A DNA stretch of 64,000 nt from the NCBI RefSeq assembly GCF_963678975.1, contig NC_089272.1, forward strand, positions 43,777,391-43,841,390, in the 5' to 3' direction. Below, in pieces: positions 32,845-45,988 of this stretch. Numbering within the stretch: position 1 is the first letter of the stretch; each line of letters begins with the position of its first letter. Both the position numbers and the translations under genes were made by a program. The notes under the pieces are model-generated. The model was not told where the DNA came from. It did not search any database and saw only the letters and a list, made by a program, of their open reading frames with translations. This stretch comes from Dysidea avara. Its lineage: Eukaryota > Porifera > Demospongiae > Dictyoceratida > Dysideidae.

Positions 32845-34767
32845 GAAAGACTATACCACAGTTGGCTGTGGTGCCTCAACAGAGACTAGGGGAGGTCACA
32901 ACATTACAGTATACTGTGTTAACATCATCCATGACTGACCAAAGAGTTGAGATTAGCCATATTGTATATTGTCAATGTAGACTTGCGTGCATCATGTATC
33001 AGGTAATGTAGACAGTATGATGCAGCTAATGTACACAGAAACTAGTTATATGTAAAATGATGTGATATCATCATAGCTAAGTTGATAGCTTGCTTCAGTT
33101 ATAAAATTAATGTAAAGCAACATTACAATAATATGTCACCCGAGCGATAACCAGGAATGCTAGGATGGCATCAACTTAGTCACTGCACTGTAGCTATGTT
33201 ACACATAATCACCCACATAATTGTAAAGGCATATATTCCCATTCCTTATATATACACTAGGGGAAATTTTTATGCTGTACATATATAATATTCATAGCCA
33301 CTTACATTTCCTTTATTATTATATTCATGAAATGCACTGTTTCTTTTTTTATCTCCTGGCAACCAAGTGCAGGTTATTTTTCGTAGTAATCAGTACCTTT
33401 CCACAAATCAAGGTATATCATAGTAGTATACATTAAAGTACATAGCATGAAGATGGTGAACCGCTGAAACAGTAAGTAAAGCCATCGCTAGATATTTACT
33501 AAAATAAACACTTTGTCACAACGCCATACTCCCCAGCTGTCTGCCACTATTCATGACAAATTCTAACATCCATATTGTACAAAGACACAAAGTGTAACAC
33601 ACAATTAAGGCCATAAATTCATGTAATATTTACCTTGGCATACAGTACATAACTATCCAGCTCCGTGTGTTGACTGTTTACATTGTCATGTTGAAAGCCC
33701 TAAAGGGTTGAGTATCATCACTGTATGCCATAGCTTCTTTATCTGTAGCACGGTAAGTCACTGAGAAATATGGTGTAGTTGATTTAGATACAATTCTGGC
33801 ATCACGTAAAGTTAATTTTAAAAGTAAAATAGAGCTTCCTTAGTATAACAATTCATATACCACTAAAAAGTTATTGCAGCAGCATAATATGGGTTACAGT
33901 GTTACACATTGTTGTAGAGACACTCTGTTATATGATGTTGAAAGCCTATGTTGTGTTGAGAACCAAGTTTTGGCTCAGTATTGCACTGAGCTAAACACAA
34001 GAAACCTGCAGCATCCATTTGATCAGTTTACAGCTGCATTTTAACTAGTCATGAATGTGGTGAAAATCTTAATACTGATTTTATCTACATTTCTTTTAAA
34101 TGTTAAAACAATTTACTGCAATGTGACACTAACAGGAATTGTACAGAAAATGTTCAAAAACATTTCCTGCATGATAACTCAAATAGGAAATTCTAAAGGA
34201 AATCATTAGAAAAATTTCCTACATGCTGACACAAGCAGGACATCTTACTTTTAGTGCAGTGTAATGAACTAAATTCACCAGAACATGCTTACGTTATTAT
34301 GATTTTTTCTATATAAAGTGTGTGAAATGAACAAGGCAAAGGAGTAAGGCAAACTTTGAAGACACGTGTGATACAGCTACACTCATCTGGTACTGTACTT
34401 TTGATACTCTGAATGGCCACAAATGCTGCTATCTTCTTTGGGAAATTTACTCCCATAATTGCCAGTTATTACCAAGTATAAATTACCACGTACTGTCTTC
34501 ATCTGAAAGTAAAGATTACAGTCTCTATTGCTTTGGTATAGCCACCATGTTAGCTTTTAAAATACTTACATACAAAAAAAATTACATTGAGTAGAGATCA
34601 TAGAAGGACACCTGCGGTATTATTATTATTAATTTTGTTGTTACTGTGCAGAAATCACAAATGATTATAATGCACAGATATAATTACTTAAGTTGTTACA
34701 AAAATTATCCAGGGAAGGGGAATTAATTATATAGGGGGTCATATCTCGGTAGTGGTCATTCCCATAA
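32845..34767. other. No gene seen
   Basis: AT-rich sequence without coding frames. Short echoes of 'tttcctgcat/tttcctacat' near 34170-34235 and an ATT run at 34618-34632 are the only structure. Confidence 0.5.
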
Positions 34768-36160
34768 CTTGTAATATTATTATTATTATTGTTACTGAGC
34801 AGACAGCACAGCTGATATGCTCAAGAAAAAGCAATCACAAGATTACAGTTATTGACCTCCATACAATGTTTACAGTTCTGCCAAAAAAGAGTCAATATTG
34901 TTGCTCTCAATGATGGAAGATGGTAAGTTGTTCCAATCCTTAATTGATCTGGAGAAATAGGCTCTGTTGGTGTGAATAGGTGGATGAGTTTGGTAGAATA
35001 AAACGATGTGGGTGATATAGTCTGGCAGATTTTGTCACTGAAATAAAATGAGGAGGAATTGACAGTGAATAATCTTGATGTATAATTTTGAAAAGTGTTT
35101 GTAATCTGGATATTTTACGTCTCAGCTGAAGGCTTGGCCAAGAAAGATGCTGTAACATAGCTAGTTGTGACTGAGCTGAATCGATTGAAATTATTTAGGA
35201 CCCATCTAGCTGCCCTACGCTGTACTTTCTCTAGCTGATGAATATTGTTATGGTGGTATATATGGGTCCCAGATGACTGCGGCGTATTCCATTGATGGTC
35301 GTACTATCATAAGGTAGGCTGTTGCTTTGATGTTAGACGAGCAGCATCTCAGATTGTGTTTCAAGAAGTTTAATGTTCTATTGGCCTTAGCAGCTATATT
35401 ACTAATATGTGGAGACCATGATAGTTTGTTATCCAATATAACACCAAGGTAGGAGTGTTGGTTTGATGTACCCAAGTTGTGATTGGTTAGCTTGTAGTTG
35501 AAAATGATTGGTGATAATGATCTGGTAAACCGCATAATAGTACATTATTTTGGTTACATTGAATCTTAATTGCTACTTAGTTTCCCATTCATGTAGTTGA
35601 TCAAGATCATGCTGAAGTTGAATGGTATCCTCCTTGGTGGTGATAATTCTGTAAAGTAAACAGTCATCAGCAAATAACCATAGTGGCAAATTTACATGTT
35701 CTGTTATATCATTAATGTATAGAAGAAACATCAAAGGGTTGAGGACCGCCCCTTGAGGGACTCCTGAGTGAACAGCTATCGAGTCGGAAAAAGTACCGTC
35801 CAAAGGTACTTGCTGTGACCTTCTGGTCAGCCAAGTATTGACCCACTGACAGATGTGATTGTTGATACCATAGTGTCTTAATTTAACTAATAGTCTTTGA
35901 TGTGGGACACTATCAAACGCTTTAGCGAAGTCAAAGCGGTCGAGTCAAAGAGAATGGCATCAGTTTGTTTCTGTTGGTCTAGAACATATGACAAGTCTTC
36001 TATCAGTGAAATAAGTTGGGTAACACAAGAGTGCTGGGATCTGAAGCTGTGCTGGGTATCAATGAGAATGTTGTTAGAGTTTAAATGATTCATTATGGAA
36101 TGATATATAATATGTTCCATAGTTTTGGGGCATACAGAAGTCAATATACAGTAGGGCTGG
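34768..36160 (-). pseudogene. 5'-truncated LINE (CR1/L2/Jockey-like), broken ORF2
   Basis: Minus-strand order: 'SVCPKTMEHIIYHSIMNHL' (RT palm start, 36144 down), 'FRSQHSCVTQLI', motif B 'GVPQGAVLNPLMFLLYINDI' (35760), catalytic 'FADDCLLYR' (35680), 'SYLGVILDNKLSW', 'IVRPSMEYAAVIWDPY' and the C-terminal 'DWNNLPSSIIE' (about 34930). ORF2 ends near 34866, and a 3' UTR with an (AAT)n tail (34770-34795) follows. The coding region is split over at least four frames. Endonuclease and ORF1 are missing, so this is a 5'-truncated insertion. Confidence 0.8.
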
Positions 36161-36565
36161 CAATGAAAAAATCGATCCTCTTTGGATTAACTTGTAACTC
36201 AGGGGATGGAGCCTACCAATGGTCAGTTTAAATGGTGGGTAAATGCTTTCCGTTTGGGTTATAGCCGTGTCGTAAATATTGACGGATTTCGGCTCATTTT
36301 CATAAAAATGGGCAGGAACGTCTAGAAATGTGAATGTTGTCCATTGCTGTTTTGGGTTACTGGGTGAGGTGCTCTACAAAATACACTTGCTTAAAAGGTG
36401 ATTCGCTGTAGCTACTTCAATTTTCGAAAAATCAATCAATTGAAACTTACTTAATGAAGTCCAAGGTTGGTTACTAACTTCCAGGCACCTTTTTGAACCT
36501 TATTAAGTGGAGATTTACAGTATTTAGCTACATGCTAATGCAAACTGACGTCCTCGCTCACGCTA

Positions 36566-37354
36566 GGGTGTAACTAATCACTGGACTGGACTACTGGACT
36601 GGAACACTGGACTGGACTACTGGACTGACATACTTTTGGTTTTTACACATTCTGAGATTGGTTTTATTGAGTCTAGCTAGCCAAGGGTCTTCAAAAAACT
36701 TGCAGCCTGCTACAGGAGTAAGCAAAAACTGACTTCTCACTACTTGTTGTGTTCTACAGCATTTATACACTTCTTAGTATTGTGTTTTGGAGATTGTAAT
36801 ACCTAGCAGTAGCTAACCAAAAATCATTTTACTATATTTGTGCTCCCTATCTTACACTGTATCCTTAAACTAAATAGCTCAGACCCCTGGGACACAACCT
36901 ATCCTTCCTAAGATAATCTATTGTAGCTAAATTTGTTCCTACATGTAATATACAAACTCATTACACAACTGTAGAGTTTTTTCTGCTATCATGATTAGTT
37001 CTTACATGTGCTGGTTGGCGTACTATAATATGTGACCAAATTTATTAGCATTGTACAAGCTTGCTACTATCTCCAATTGGTTAACTATAACTAGCATATT
37101 CCCTGTAGCATACTGATAAGTAGTATAGGTGTATGTACTGTAGAAGAACATAATAAATAGAAGTGAAATCACTAGAAGTCAGTTTTTGCTTACTCCCACT
37201 CCTCATACTCATCATTTTAGTAACAGACTGCAAGTTTTCTGAACGCTCTTGGTTAGCAGGAATCAATAAAACCAACCTCAGAATGTGTAAAAACCCAAAA
37301 TATGTCAGTCCAGTAGTCCAGTCCAATGTTCCAGTCCAGTGATTAGTTACACCC
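36566..37354. mobile_element. Long-TIR element with 9-bp target duplication (Mutator-like, non-autonomous)
   Basis: CTCACGCTA lies directly outside both ends (36557-36565 and 37355-37363). The ends are 'gggtgtaactaatcactgga' and its reverse complement. The arms extend about 220 bp and include a tandem 'ctggactgga' stretch and 'agtaagcaaaaactgacttc'. The centre is non-coding. A 9-bp duplication with long inverted arms is the hallmark of Mutator-like elements (family knowledge). The 121-codon minus frame inside (37081-37446) is not convincing. Confidence 0.8.
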
Positions 37355-37363
37355 CTCACGCTA

Positions 37364-40084
37364 TGCCTTAGAAACTCGCAGCATCTGTTCCACCAAGAAT
37401 ACGCATCCGTTTTCGATAGTATAGTGACCACCATGTAAAGCGCCATTCATGGAAACATTGAAGCGCTCTAAACAGCATCGCCGATGCTGCTGCCCATTTT
37501 TATTTAGGGTGATTTATCAGTACTGAACCGAAAGTCGGTTCAATAACGGCGGGGCTATTGAACCGATAGTCACGTGACTGACACTTATAAAACGTTGACT
37601 TTTACAGGGTATTGGAAGTGCCAACTAATTCCAACAACAAATAAAACAGTAGAATGGATCGAATCTGGTCTGCTTTAATAATCACGTGATCCATGCACTT
37701 TACAACTGAAACGTTTGGTGTTAAAGAATGGTTGAACTACGGATGGCCACGAAGTACAAAGAGTTGGCAACATTTACTGTGAAAGTCGGGATGTTTCTAG
37801 TCAAGAAACTGGGAGCTGAAAGGGTTTGTACGTATTTACTACATTCGAGCCAGAGACTCCAGGCGGACATTAGCTATCATGTGTATGCTATAGATGGACA
37901 ACTCTACTAGGTAGTGGAAAAGGCTCAAGAACAGCCTAAATATACATGCTGTATGTGAAAATTCTTGTGTTCATGGAGGACAATACAGTTGTTGAAGAGC
38001 CAACCAAAAGCTAGCACAAAATTAATGTAAGTGTTTTGTGTTGAGACACGTACAGTGAGATCACTGGCTTAGTGGATTATATTGCCAGTACAGTGGGTGA
38101 TAATTGTACTGTGCATAGTATTGGCTTGGATTGATGTGCACATAGTGTACGTGTTTGTATGTTCAGTTGAGGTGCTTGACAATAAATTTCTATTTAGCTA
38201 ATACTGTAACAGTACTGAGCTAATTAAATGTCAATTCAACATTCATTATACTAAATGTGTTCAGTTTCTCCGTATACTGTATTCATTCCTATAGGCATCC
38301 TGATGGGGTGCCAATACAAAAACTCCTGACCAACTGAAAAATCTTGTTGCTCCTTGTAGTAGCTGCTGTTGACATACCTTTGACAAGTCACTGGTTTCAT
38401 TAGTTGTAGTACAAAACCTTGTTCTCTACAAATTAAGCTATTCTCCTTGTACATAGCTACCCCTTGTATTAAGATAGTACCCCCTGGCTTTCATTTAGGA
38501 CCTGGCATTTGTTTGACCCCGGCTTTAATATGGATAAATACGGTAGCTACAATTAAACCCGTTAAGCAAAAGCCTGACTAGTTTTTTTATTTGCAATAAA
38601 TACATTGGGTAAACAGTGAAACAAGACACAAATTGATATACATATGTGATATTCCATTGTATTTGCCTGTTCATGGAAATTAAGAATAATTATCTTTGTT
38701 TCATTTCAGTACCATCAAGCAATATGGGTAATGTGTCTCTGTTATGTTTCTTTTTTGTTCAAATTTCCAAGCGTGAACAGCCTTAAGCTTTTTGCTGGCA
38801 AACTTGGGTGGATTTAGGTTGAAAACTATACCTTTATGGATTTGCCAGTTCATGGTGAACACAATGATCCAAGTCCCAATTCCACAGACTGATGTATTCG
38901 TGACGTAATGATTAATATAGTCACTGTACCAAATGACAGCTTTGCTGTTCCTGTATACCTTCTAGTGTAATTTGGTGAACAACTAAATTTTAGTGAATTG
39001 GCAATTCATCACCAATCCACCAAATTTAAACTTTGCTGATATTATTCTCATAACTATAGTTCAAAATTTTGATTGGTGTCAGTTTTGCCAAGCCAAGTAT
39101 GGCTGTACAACATACCTCCACGTATTCTGCAAGTAGGACAAGTGTGGCTCATGACAGAAACTGTGTGTTGCAAGACTATAGACTGGGAATTTGTACATGA
39201 TTAGTTGGTTTGTAAGATTGCAGACTGCAATACTTTCATTGATAAATGGGCGAAGCTCTAAAGACAGTAAAACATGATCCCTATAAGTGGGTGTGGCTCA
39301 CAAAAGACATGGGGCTGCAGCAGTGCTAGGTTAATACACTTTCACATGAACTAATTATTGATCCATCACACAAATGAACCTGGATATTTTATAACGCAGG
39401 GGATGACCCAACTTGTTTTTCAACTGTAAAAGCAACCGGGTGCAGGGTAGCCAGCCTGCTAATGCATGAAATAAAGCTGTAGACGTTTCAGCACAAGAAG
39501 GATGGTGCAGTGCTTGCTTCGTCAACTTATAACATCTACAATTTTACATGCAACAAAAATGGTGTAAACATTTCACCAAATTAAAATGTCACAATTACAA
39601 TTTTTTAGCAAATCACCAAATGTTTCTTGTTATTTCACTATGACGAGATAAATTTTTAAAAGGAACTAAAGAGAAATGCAAAATAGTTGGCCTATGGGTT
39701 TTGCTCAGCCAGTCACAAATGGCAAATACCACAATAGGAATGCTGTAAGCACTGATTCAGAAAAAAAAGTTGGTGCAACAAGGCCCACTGACGTAATACT
39801 TTACAGATTGACTTTTATGAGGATTAAGGGCTTAATAAAAAATAAACACAGGAATGCATAATATAAATCTAGCCTGCTACGTATAAGAGTCTATAGTGTG
39901 CTATTTAATCACACCAACAGTCTATGTTGAAGTTTATTGCAGGATACAAGATGATTGAATCTTGAAGTTCCTCCACTCATGTAGTAATAGTTGATAACAT
40001 CTGCTACCAAGTTCATGGTAGAACAAATTGTGAGTACCTCCATGCCAGTCTATAAAATCTCGACTTCTATACTGAATGTTATAT
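37364..40084. other. No convincing gene; weak ORF 37728-37910
   Basis: A palindrome, 'gaaccgaaagtcggttc' (37514-37530), precedes a CpG-bearing stretch. The 60-codon frame 'MVELRMATKYKELATFTVK...' at 37728-37910 has no recognised domain. Around 38976-39040 are degraded 'ttcaccaaatt' sequences like those at 43742-43860. Nothing else was identified. Confidence 0.4.
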
Positions 40085-40717
40085 ATGTGACTGGATCTAC
40101 GAAAACCGTTCTTATCGTCCAAGACAGGAAATTTGATTTTTTCTCACAAACACAAAGCTTAATGAATGCACTATCAAGTTTCACTGCCACAGTCGACCAG
40201 AGTAAAGCAATCTGCTTTTGCTGGCTGCTTTTTTAAAGCACAGTGGCGAGCTGTACGAGTGGTCTGGGGTCTTGATGGAACCCTGGCCAACCAGGAGATG
40301 GCTGTGTGGTTGTACAGCTCCGTTGTGCTGGACAATGACCTGTGCTGTAGATTTCCTTTCATTTTAGCCAGTTCAGAGGTCTGAATGGCCCATAACTTGG
40401 CCTAATTCATCCCAACACGTTTTGAACACCATCTTTCCCACCTTCCAGGGCCCCCGCCTCCCACCCTTCTGGAGCTCACCTGATACAGACAACCTCGGAT
40501 TAAAAACTATCTAAAATGGCGGGAAACTTAGCTGTCAGCTACTTCTTCAGTGGATGATCAGGAAGGTATGTAATTGTTGTGAAACGTGTGAAAATTTGGC
40601 ATGCGTAGCTACCACCATTGGCCAGCTACTACACTCTGAATATTTAAAACCGACGTTTCTCGATACTTTTAAATGGGCGATAAAACCGGTTTTCCCAGAG
40701 ACAGTCACATATGGTGT
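40085..40717 (+). mobile_element. TIR element of the TGTGACTGG family, copy B (uninterrupted)
   Basis: Left end 'atatgtgactggatctacg' plus 'aaaaccg', right end 'cggttttcccagagacagtc' plus 'acata'. The body matches copy A (452-744 and 2393-2707). At 'gaatggcccataacttggcc' it shows the uninterrupted state of the site where copy A carries the composite element. No coding frame stands out. Confidence 0.65.
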
Positions 40718-41585
40718 TTGTACGCCAGGTGGCTCTTGACTGGCCAACATTGTAACACATATTTATACACATCAGTTTGTACATTAAATTAGATTGTCAT
40801 GTTTATAACATATTAATATCATAGAAATGGAGAAAGGCCTTTCAACACTTTTATAAAGTATCTGTAGCTGCTATTTTGGTGCAATAGTCATTAGACTTTA
40901 TACCTAAGTAAAATTGCATGTGTAGAATTGTCTGGTGAGATAACAAAGACAAGTAACACTTATGACATATCCATGAAGTTTGAAACTGATGTGTAACCAA
41001 GGGTTTCATATTCAGAGACAAGCTGTTGTGTAATTGTATGCATGTGCAAATTAATGGCTTCTATTCATGACACTGGAGATATACAAAGCTCTGGATTTAA
41101 TTATGTTAGTACAATGCTAGCTAGCCTTTGACAAATAGTCAATTATCTGTTTGTTGCTCCTGTGAAAATATCAATGCCAACTTAGGATAACTTTGTGTAT
41201 AGTGATGTCTACTAGTATGGGCAACTTAGTGAATTTCATTAACCGCTGTCCACTTTCACACATAGATACTAATTATCATGTGTGCACGAACAAACTCCAT
41301 AGTGTGGCAAGGTGCATATACATATTAAACACAGTATGACAACGGAGATGACATACTGTTGTCTAATGAGGTAATATGATTACCTTTGTCACCAATATAG
41401 TGATCGTGAAGTGCATGGCAGCACCCAGCATATCCATACATGTTACAGAGCTTACAGCCACCTTACCTGTGTAGATGTACCTTAAAAGGCTGGTAAAGTC
41501 TCTGCATTCACTGATGGAATTAAGTGTTATCCCCTGGTGTGAACATTACCAGAGAACATAGCACGGAACACTGCTGAATTATATA

Positions 41586-41870
41586 TAACTAGTATATTAA
41601 AAATTATAAATTTAAGAATGAAGTAGGGTTTCAAGCTATTAAAAGTAGTGAAACAAGAGATGAACAATGGTGGCTATTACAGCATAGCTCAGTGTTAAAT
41701 CCCCACTTTGGCATGGTGTAACAATTATTTTCTGTTCAATGCCAAAGTAGGGATTTCCCACTGAGCTATGCTGTAATAGCTACCATTGTTCATCTCTTGT
41801 TTTACTACTTTTAATAGCTTGAAGCCCTACTTCATTCTTAAATTTATAATTTTTAATATACTAGTTTGTT
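41586..41870. repeat. Foldback, copy 2
   Basis: Arms pair 'aaaagtagtgaaacaagaga' with 'tctcttgttttactactttt' and 'gccaaagtagggatttccca' with 'ccccactttggc'. Homologous to 752-1021. Confidence 0.85.
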
Positions 41871-42756
41871 TAGTTTGTTTTGTTAAAGCATACAGCTAGC
41901 TAAAAACATGTGACTGTTTTATTAGGGTGACTGCTGTATTAGAGTATCTCTAGTCAGCCTACGAAGATGTGCTTGCCCCAAAAAGGGGTGTGGTCATTGT
42001 GGTTTTGATCGATTAATAGACTAGAGTATCTCGAATCAGCCTACCAACTTGAGGGTGTGTGGTCACAAATACAGCTAGCGTAAAAGGGGCATGGTCATCG
42101 TGGTCTCGATCGATAGATCGATAATACGTAGAATAAAGAATGGGCGTGACCTTGTTACCTATCGTGTAGTAGTGGTACTGAGGATTTCCAAATCTTTGCA
42201 ACACCAAAGCGCAATGCATTCACGTGCACGCCTCTCAAGTGAAATTTAAAATTCTTATAACACGCAATGAGACCAGTGAAACACTGACACACGAGTATAC
42301 AATCTGTCAAAAAACGACTTGATTGAATCATAACCATTGGTCCGGTGTAAAGGGCCTAAACTGTCGAATGGGTAAAAGGCAGGAAGTGACGTACTGGATC
42401 ACGTTTTTACGCTTTGCGTTTCAGACATGTTGCAAAGATTTGGAAATCCTCAGTACCTCCGTACAGTCGGAGGCCGTGCAGTGGCGTAGTCTAAGCGCCT
42501 TAAATAATTTTGTAGCGTCTATTATGCTGCTTAAAGAAAGTGTTGATATGGAAATTAACGCCTCGGTATGGTTTCGTTGGATGAAGAAGAAGACAAGCAG
42601 CCTGATTAAAGATAAAAGAAAAGACAAGGCGCACAGGGCACACACTTGTCAGAACCCCAAAAGGCACATCCCACCGGTGAATTTGTTGTTGTGGCATAAA
42701 ATGGTGACTGTGCGCTGCTTTGTTTGGGCTCTAGGCTTGCGACTGTGGTCAGTGAG

Positions 42757-42943
42757 TTGGTGAGTGAAGTGAGTGAGTGGAGTGAGTGAGTGAGTGGAGT
42801 GAGTGAGTGAGTGAGTGAGTGGAGTGAGTGAGTGGAGTGAGTGAGTGAGTGGAGTGAGTGAGTGAGTGGAGTGAGTGAGTGAGTGAGTGGAGTGAGTGAG
42901 TGAGTGAGTGGAGTGAGTGAGTGAGTGAGTGGAGTGAGTGAGT
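42757..42943 (+). repeat. (GTGA)n-rich satellite
   Basis: Alternating runs of 'gtga' broken every 12-20 bp by 'gtgga', giving a 'gtgagtgagtggagtgagtg' pattern. It grew at the point where copy 1 has a single 'ggcagtgaggca'. Confidence 0.9.
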
Positions 42944-43184
42944 GAGACGAAATAATTATCGAGTTTTGACGATTTTTAAAAAATTCTATATCCGGCCGCC
43001 AGTAAGTGTTTTCTTGTTTTTAACGCTACATTTGATGTTAGATGGACTAATATTATTCCGTAAAGGTGATTTTCGTCACGTAAAAAGTTTCTAAGCTGGT
43101 TTTTAAGGGCGGTATTTTTGGTGGCGTGCGTCACTTTTGATGCAAACCCTACTTAAACAGTACTACCGTACTGTTTGATAGCTT

Positions 43185-43598
43185 TGTTACCACTAGCACT
43201 ACCACCATCACATGTTACAAGCATCACATTATGTGCACTGGGGTCTTGTAGCAAAGACCTTAACACTTCACAGAACCAGTTAGGTTCTTCTAGCACCTCC
43301 ACATTATTGGCCTGGCTGTTCAGTACATCAGACACATCTCACACTACCGCTCACTATAGCTACACGATGTTCAACTAGCTATAGCTGACATAAAGTGATT
43401 TTCAAACACAAGCACAGGCACTATGTGCAAAGTATAATGGTAAAGATACATCAGTTATAATAATTAAGTGTATAAGTTAACTGTGACAATATTCTGTTTT
43501 AGCTGATTTTGAACATTAGACATACAGTACATAAGTTACAGCTTTACATACAGTCATTATAACTAATATTATACAGTGTATATATAAAGTATAGTAGG
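43185..43598. other. No gene seen
   Basis: Short frames only on both strands. Confidence 0.45.
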
Positions 43599-43599
43599 A

Positions 43600-43860
43600 A
43601 ACTTTGGAGGCATAAAACGTTGGAGGCATAAAACTTTGGAGGCATAAAACTTTGGAGGCATAAAACTTTGGTGAATAGCTAGTTATCGATGAAAAAAAAA
43701 CCATGTTTGTTACATGTTACTATACATTGGCATTAGTTAATGGCAGCTGGAAATATACTTTGGTGGAAAAACTTTGGTGAAAAACTTTGGTGAACTAAAG
43801 GACAATTCACCAAATTCGCCAATGTTTTATACGCCCCAAAGTTTTGTACTTTACAGCATA
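43600..43860. repeat. 'ACTTTGG' tandem repeats and related palindromic sequence
   Basis: At 43600-43675 a 16-bp unit (about 'aactttggaggcataa') repeats four to five times. Further 'aaaactttggtga' units and an inverted 'ttcaccaaattcgcc' follow. Probably the edge of a worn MITE. Confidence 0.55.
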
Positions 43861-43984
43861 TAACAATGCAGTTACTAAAGTGTGATTATGTACAAAGTTT
43901 CATGAACTTCCAACTGTTTTCTAAATGAAATGCATCATCAAGTAGTTCATGTGCAAGATTCATTATTCACATCAACTTACAGAA

Positions 43985-45932
43985 TAACCTGTAAGAGGTC
44001 CAAGCACCAAGCCTTGTGGTACTCTGCTGTCCACAGAGTACCACTTGGAGTTTCCACCATTTACAACAACTCGCTGATATCGATTACACAAAAACTGCTT
44101 ATCCAATTTAAGCACTCATTAGTTATACCATATCCCTTCAATTTCATCAGCAACCTTTGATGTGGCACACTATCAAAGGCTTTTTTAAAGTCACGAAACA
44201 CTACATCAACACTATAACCTAAGTCAATAGATGATGTCCAGTCTTCAAATGTTTCAAGTAAGTTGGTGAAGCAAGATTTTTGGAATGTGAAGCCATGCTG
44301 CTGATTTGTAAAAATGTTTTTGTCTGATAGAAATGCAATGATGTGATCACAAGTGATTGATTCTAATACCTTACAAGCTTGAGAGGTTAAGCTGATAGGA
44401 CAGTAGTTGTTAGGCAAATTCCTTTGACCATTCTTGTAAACTGGGGTTACGTTAGCCAATTTCCAATCCTGGGGGGAGTTGTCCTGACTGCAAGGACTGG
44501 TTATAAATCAAACAAAGAGGCTTACACAAATAGTCACAAAATGTCACAAGTATGTATGGATGTATCTCATCAGGTCCGTTGGCTTTGGTGGTGTTAAGTT
44601 TAGAGAGTTTATTGTAAACCAAATCCTCAGTTACGACAAATTTAGGGATAGTATCATTGACTCTATTAGAAAAGTTGGGGAGAACTTGAAGGTCTTCATG
44701 AACAAAAACTGACTTAAAGAAGCAGGCTAAAGCTTCAGCAGATTCCTTACTAGTTGTAGTAGTTGATCCATCAGGCTTCATGAGTGAACCAATAGTGTGT
44801 TTTACTTTCTGCTTTTGCTTAATGTATTTATGCAGCCGTTTGGGATTAGATTTTAGGTCAGATATAATATTGATGATTCATGATCAGTCTTGGCTTTCCA
44901 GATAATATCTTTTGTCTTATTTCTCTGTATCTGATAGTTTTGGAAGTCAATGTCTGATTTAGTTCTAAGGTATTGTTTAAAAGCTACCTGCTTATTCTTA
45001 ATTTCTTTGTGAAAGCTTTTCTTCAGCCAAGGTGGTTTGTTATTAGACTTATTGGGCTGGAGAGGAATAAATTTACTTTGAGCATCTAATATGGTGTTCT
45101 TGAAAGCAGCCCGGTTATCATTTACATCATCGCTGGATAAGACTTCTGCCCAGTCAACATTAGCAAAAAACTCATTCATTGCTTGTATATCAGTATTGAA
45201 GTAATTGCATTTCTTCCTTTCAGAATCGACAACAGTAACATCAAGATAGCAAATAACAATCCAAAACAATACTTCATGGTCACTACTACCAAGGGGGATA
45301 GGTGATCTGAAGTGAATACAAGGTCCAACAAGGAAGAATTCTGGCCATGCCTGTGTCTGGTTGGCTTGGTGACATGTTGAGTTAAAAATTCATCTTCACA
45401 GGAATCTAGAAAACCAGTTGATAATGAGTGGTCCCCTTTGAGAGATGTTAAAGTAGCTCAGTTTATGCTTGGTAAATTAAAATCACCCAGTAATAAACAA
45501 TGAGAATATCCAACATACTCAGAAAGCTTAGAGATAAGATTGATTATTTTAGAATTATTTTCTGAGTTGGAGTTTGGTGGTCTATAGACAACACCTACAA
45601 GCATCTTGTCATTATTTCTCAAATGGATGGTACACCACACAGCTTCGTCTATAGACTCTATACCCAAATCATTGAGTGGAGTACATGATACAGATTGTAA
45701 TGAGTCATGAATATACAACAAACCCCACCACCTATGGTGCTATTTCTATTACATCTATACAGGACATAGTTTTGTAAATGTATTTCAGCATCGAGTCTTT
45801 GCACCATGTTTCAGTGATGGTGATTATCTTGGGTTTGAGAGAGTCTACCAGACTTGTAAGTTCTACCATTTTATTCACAATACTTTGAGCATTAATTAGT
45901 AAACAGTGTAATTTAAAATTAATATTATGCAA
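43985..45932 (-). pseudogene. LINE ORF2 (endonuclease + reverse transcriptase), broken and 3'-truncated
   Basis: Successive minus-strand frames carry the APE endonuclease ('LLINAQSIVNKMVEL', 'IITITETW', 'LVGVVYRPPNS', 'LLLGDFNLPSI') at 45932-45458, a linker at 45269-44853, and RT ('TKANGPDEIHPYI', 'VTPVYKNGQRNLPNNYCPIS', 'FRDFKKAFDSVPHQRLL', 'DSRVPQGLVLGPL') at 44781 to about 43985. The sequence then stops before the FADD motif, so the catalytic end is missing. At least five frame breaks or stops separate the pieces. It follows an intact ORF1, so it was once a full-length CR1/L2-type insertion. Confidence 0.8.
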
Positions 45933-45988
45933 AGGCTTTGTAGGTAAGGTTAAGTTATCAGTGCAGGAGGGGGAATTCCTCCTCTACA

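Larger units (their letters stand above)
41575..43181 (+). mobile_element. Composite non-autonomous element, copy 2
   Basis: Same order of blocks as 745-2392: foldback (41586-41870), a 'tattagagtatctc' segment, then 'aggcgcacagggcacacact' and 'ccccaaaaggcacatcccac', a GTGA-rich satellite that is only hinted at in copy 1, and the shared end 'taccgtactgtttgata'. It lacks the 309-bp insertion of copy 1 but has a longer middle. A 146-codon frame (42323-42763) covers part; the matching stretch in copy 1 does not keep it, so I do not call it a gene. Confidence 0.65.

Noticed and set aside
37081-37446. 121-codon minus-strand frame
   Set aside because: It runs across the edge of the Mutator-like element into flanking DNA, so it is unlikely to be a gene.
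42323-42763. 146-codon frame in the second composite element
   Set aside because: The matching stretch of copy 1 does not keep the frame, and no domain is visible.
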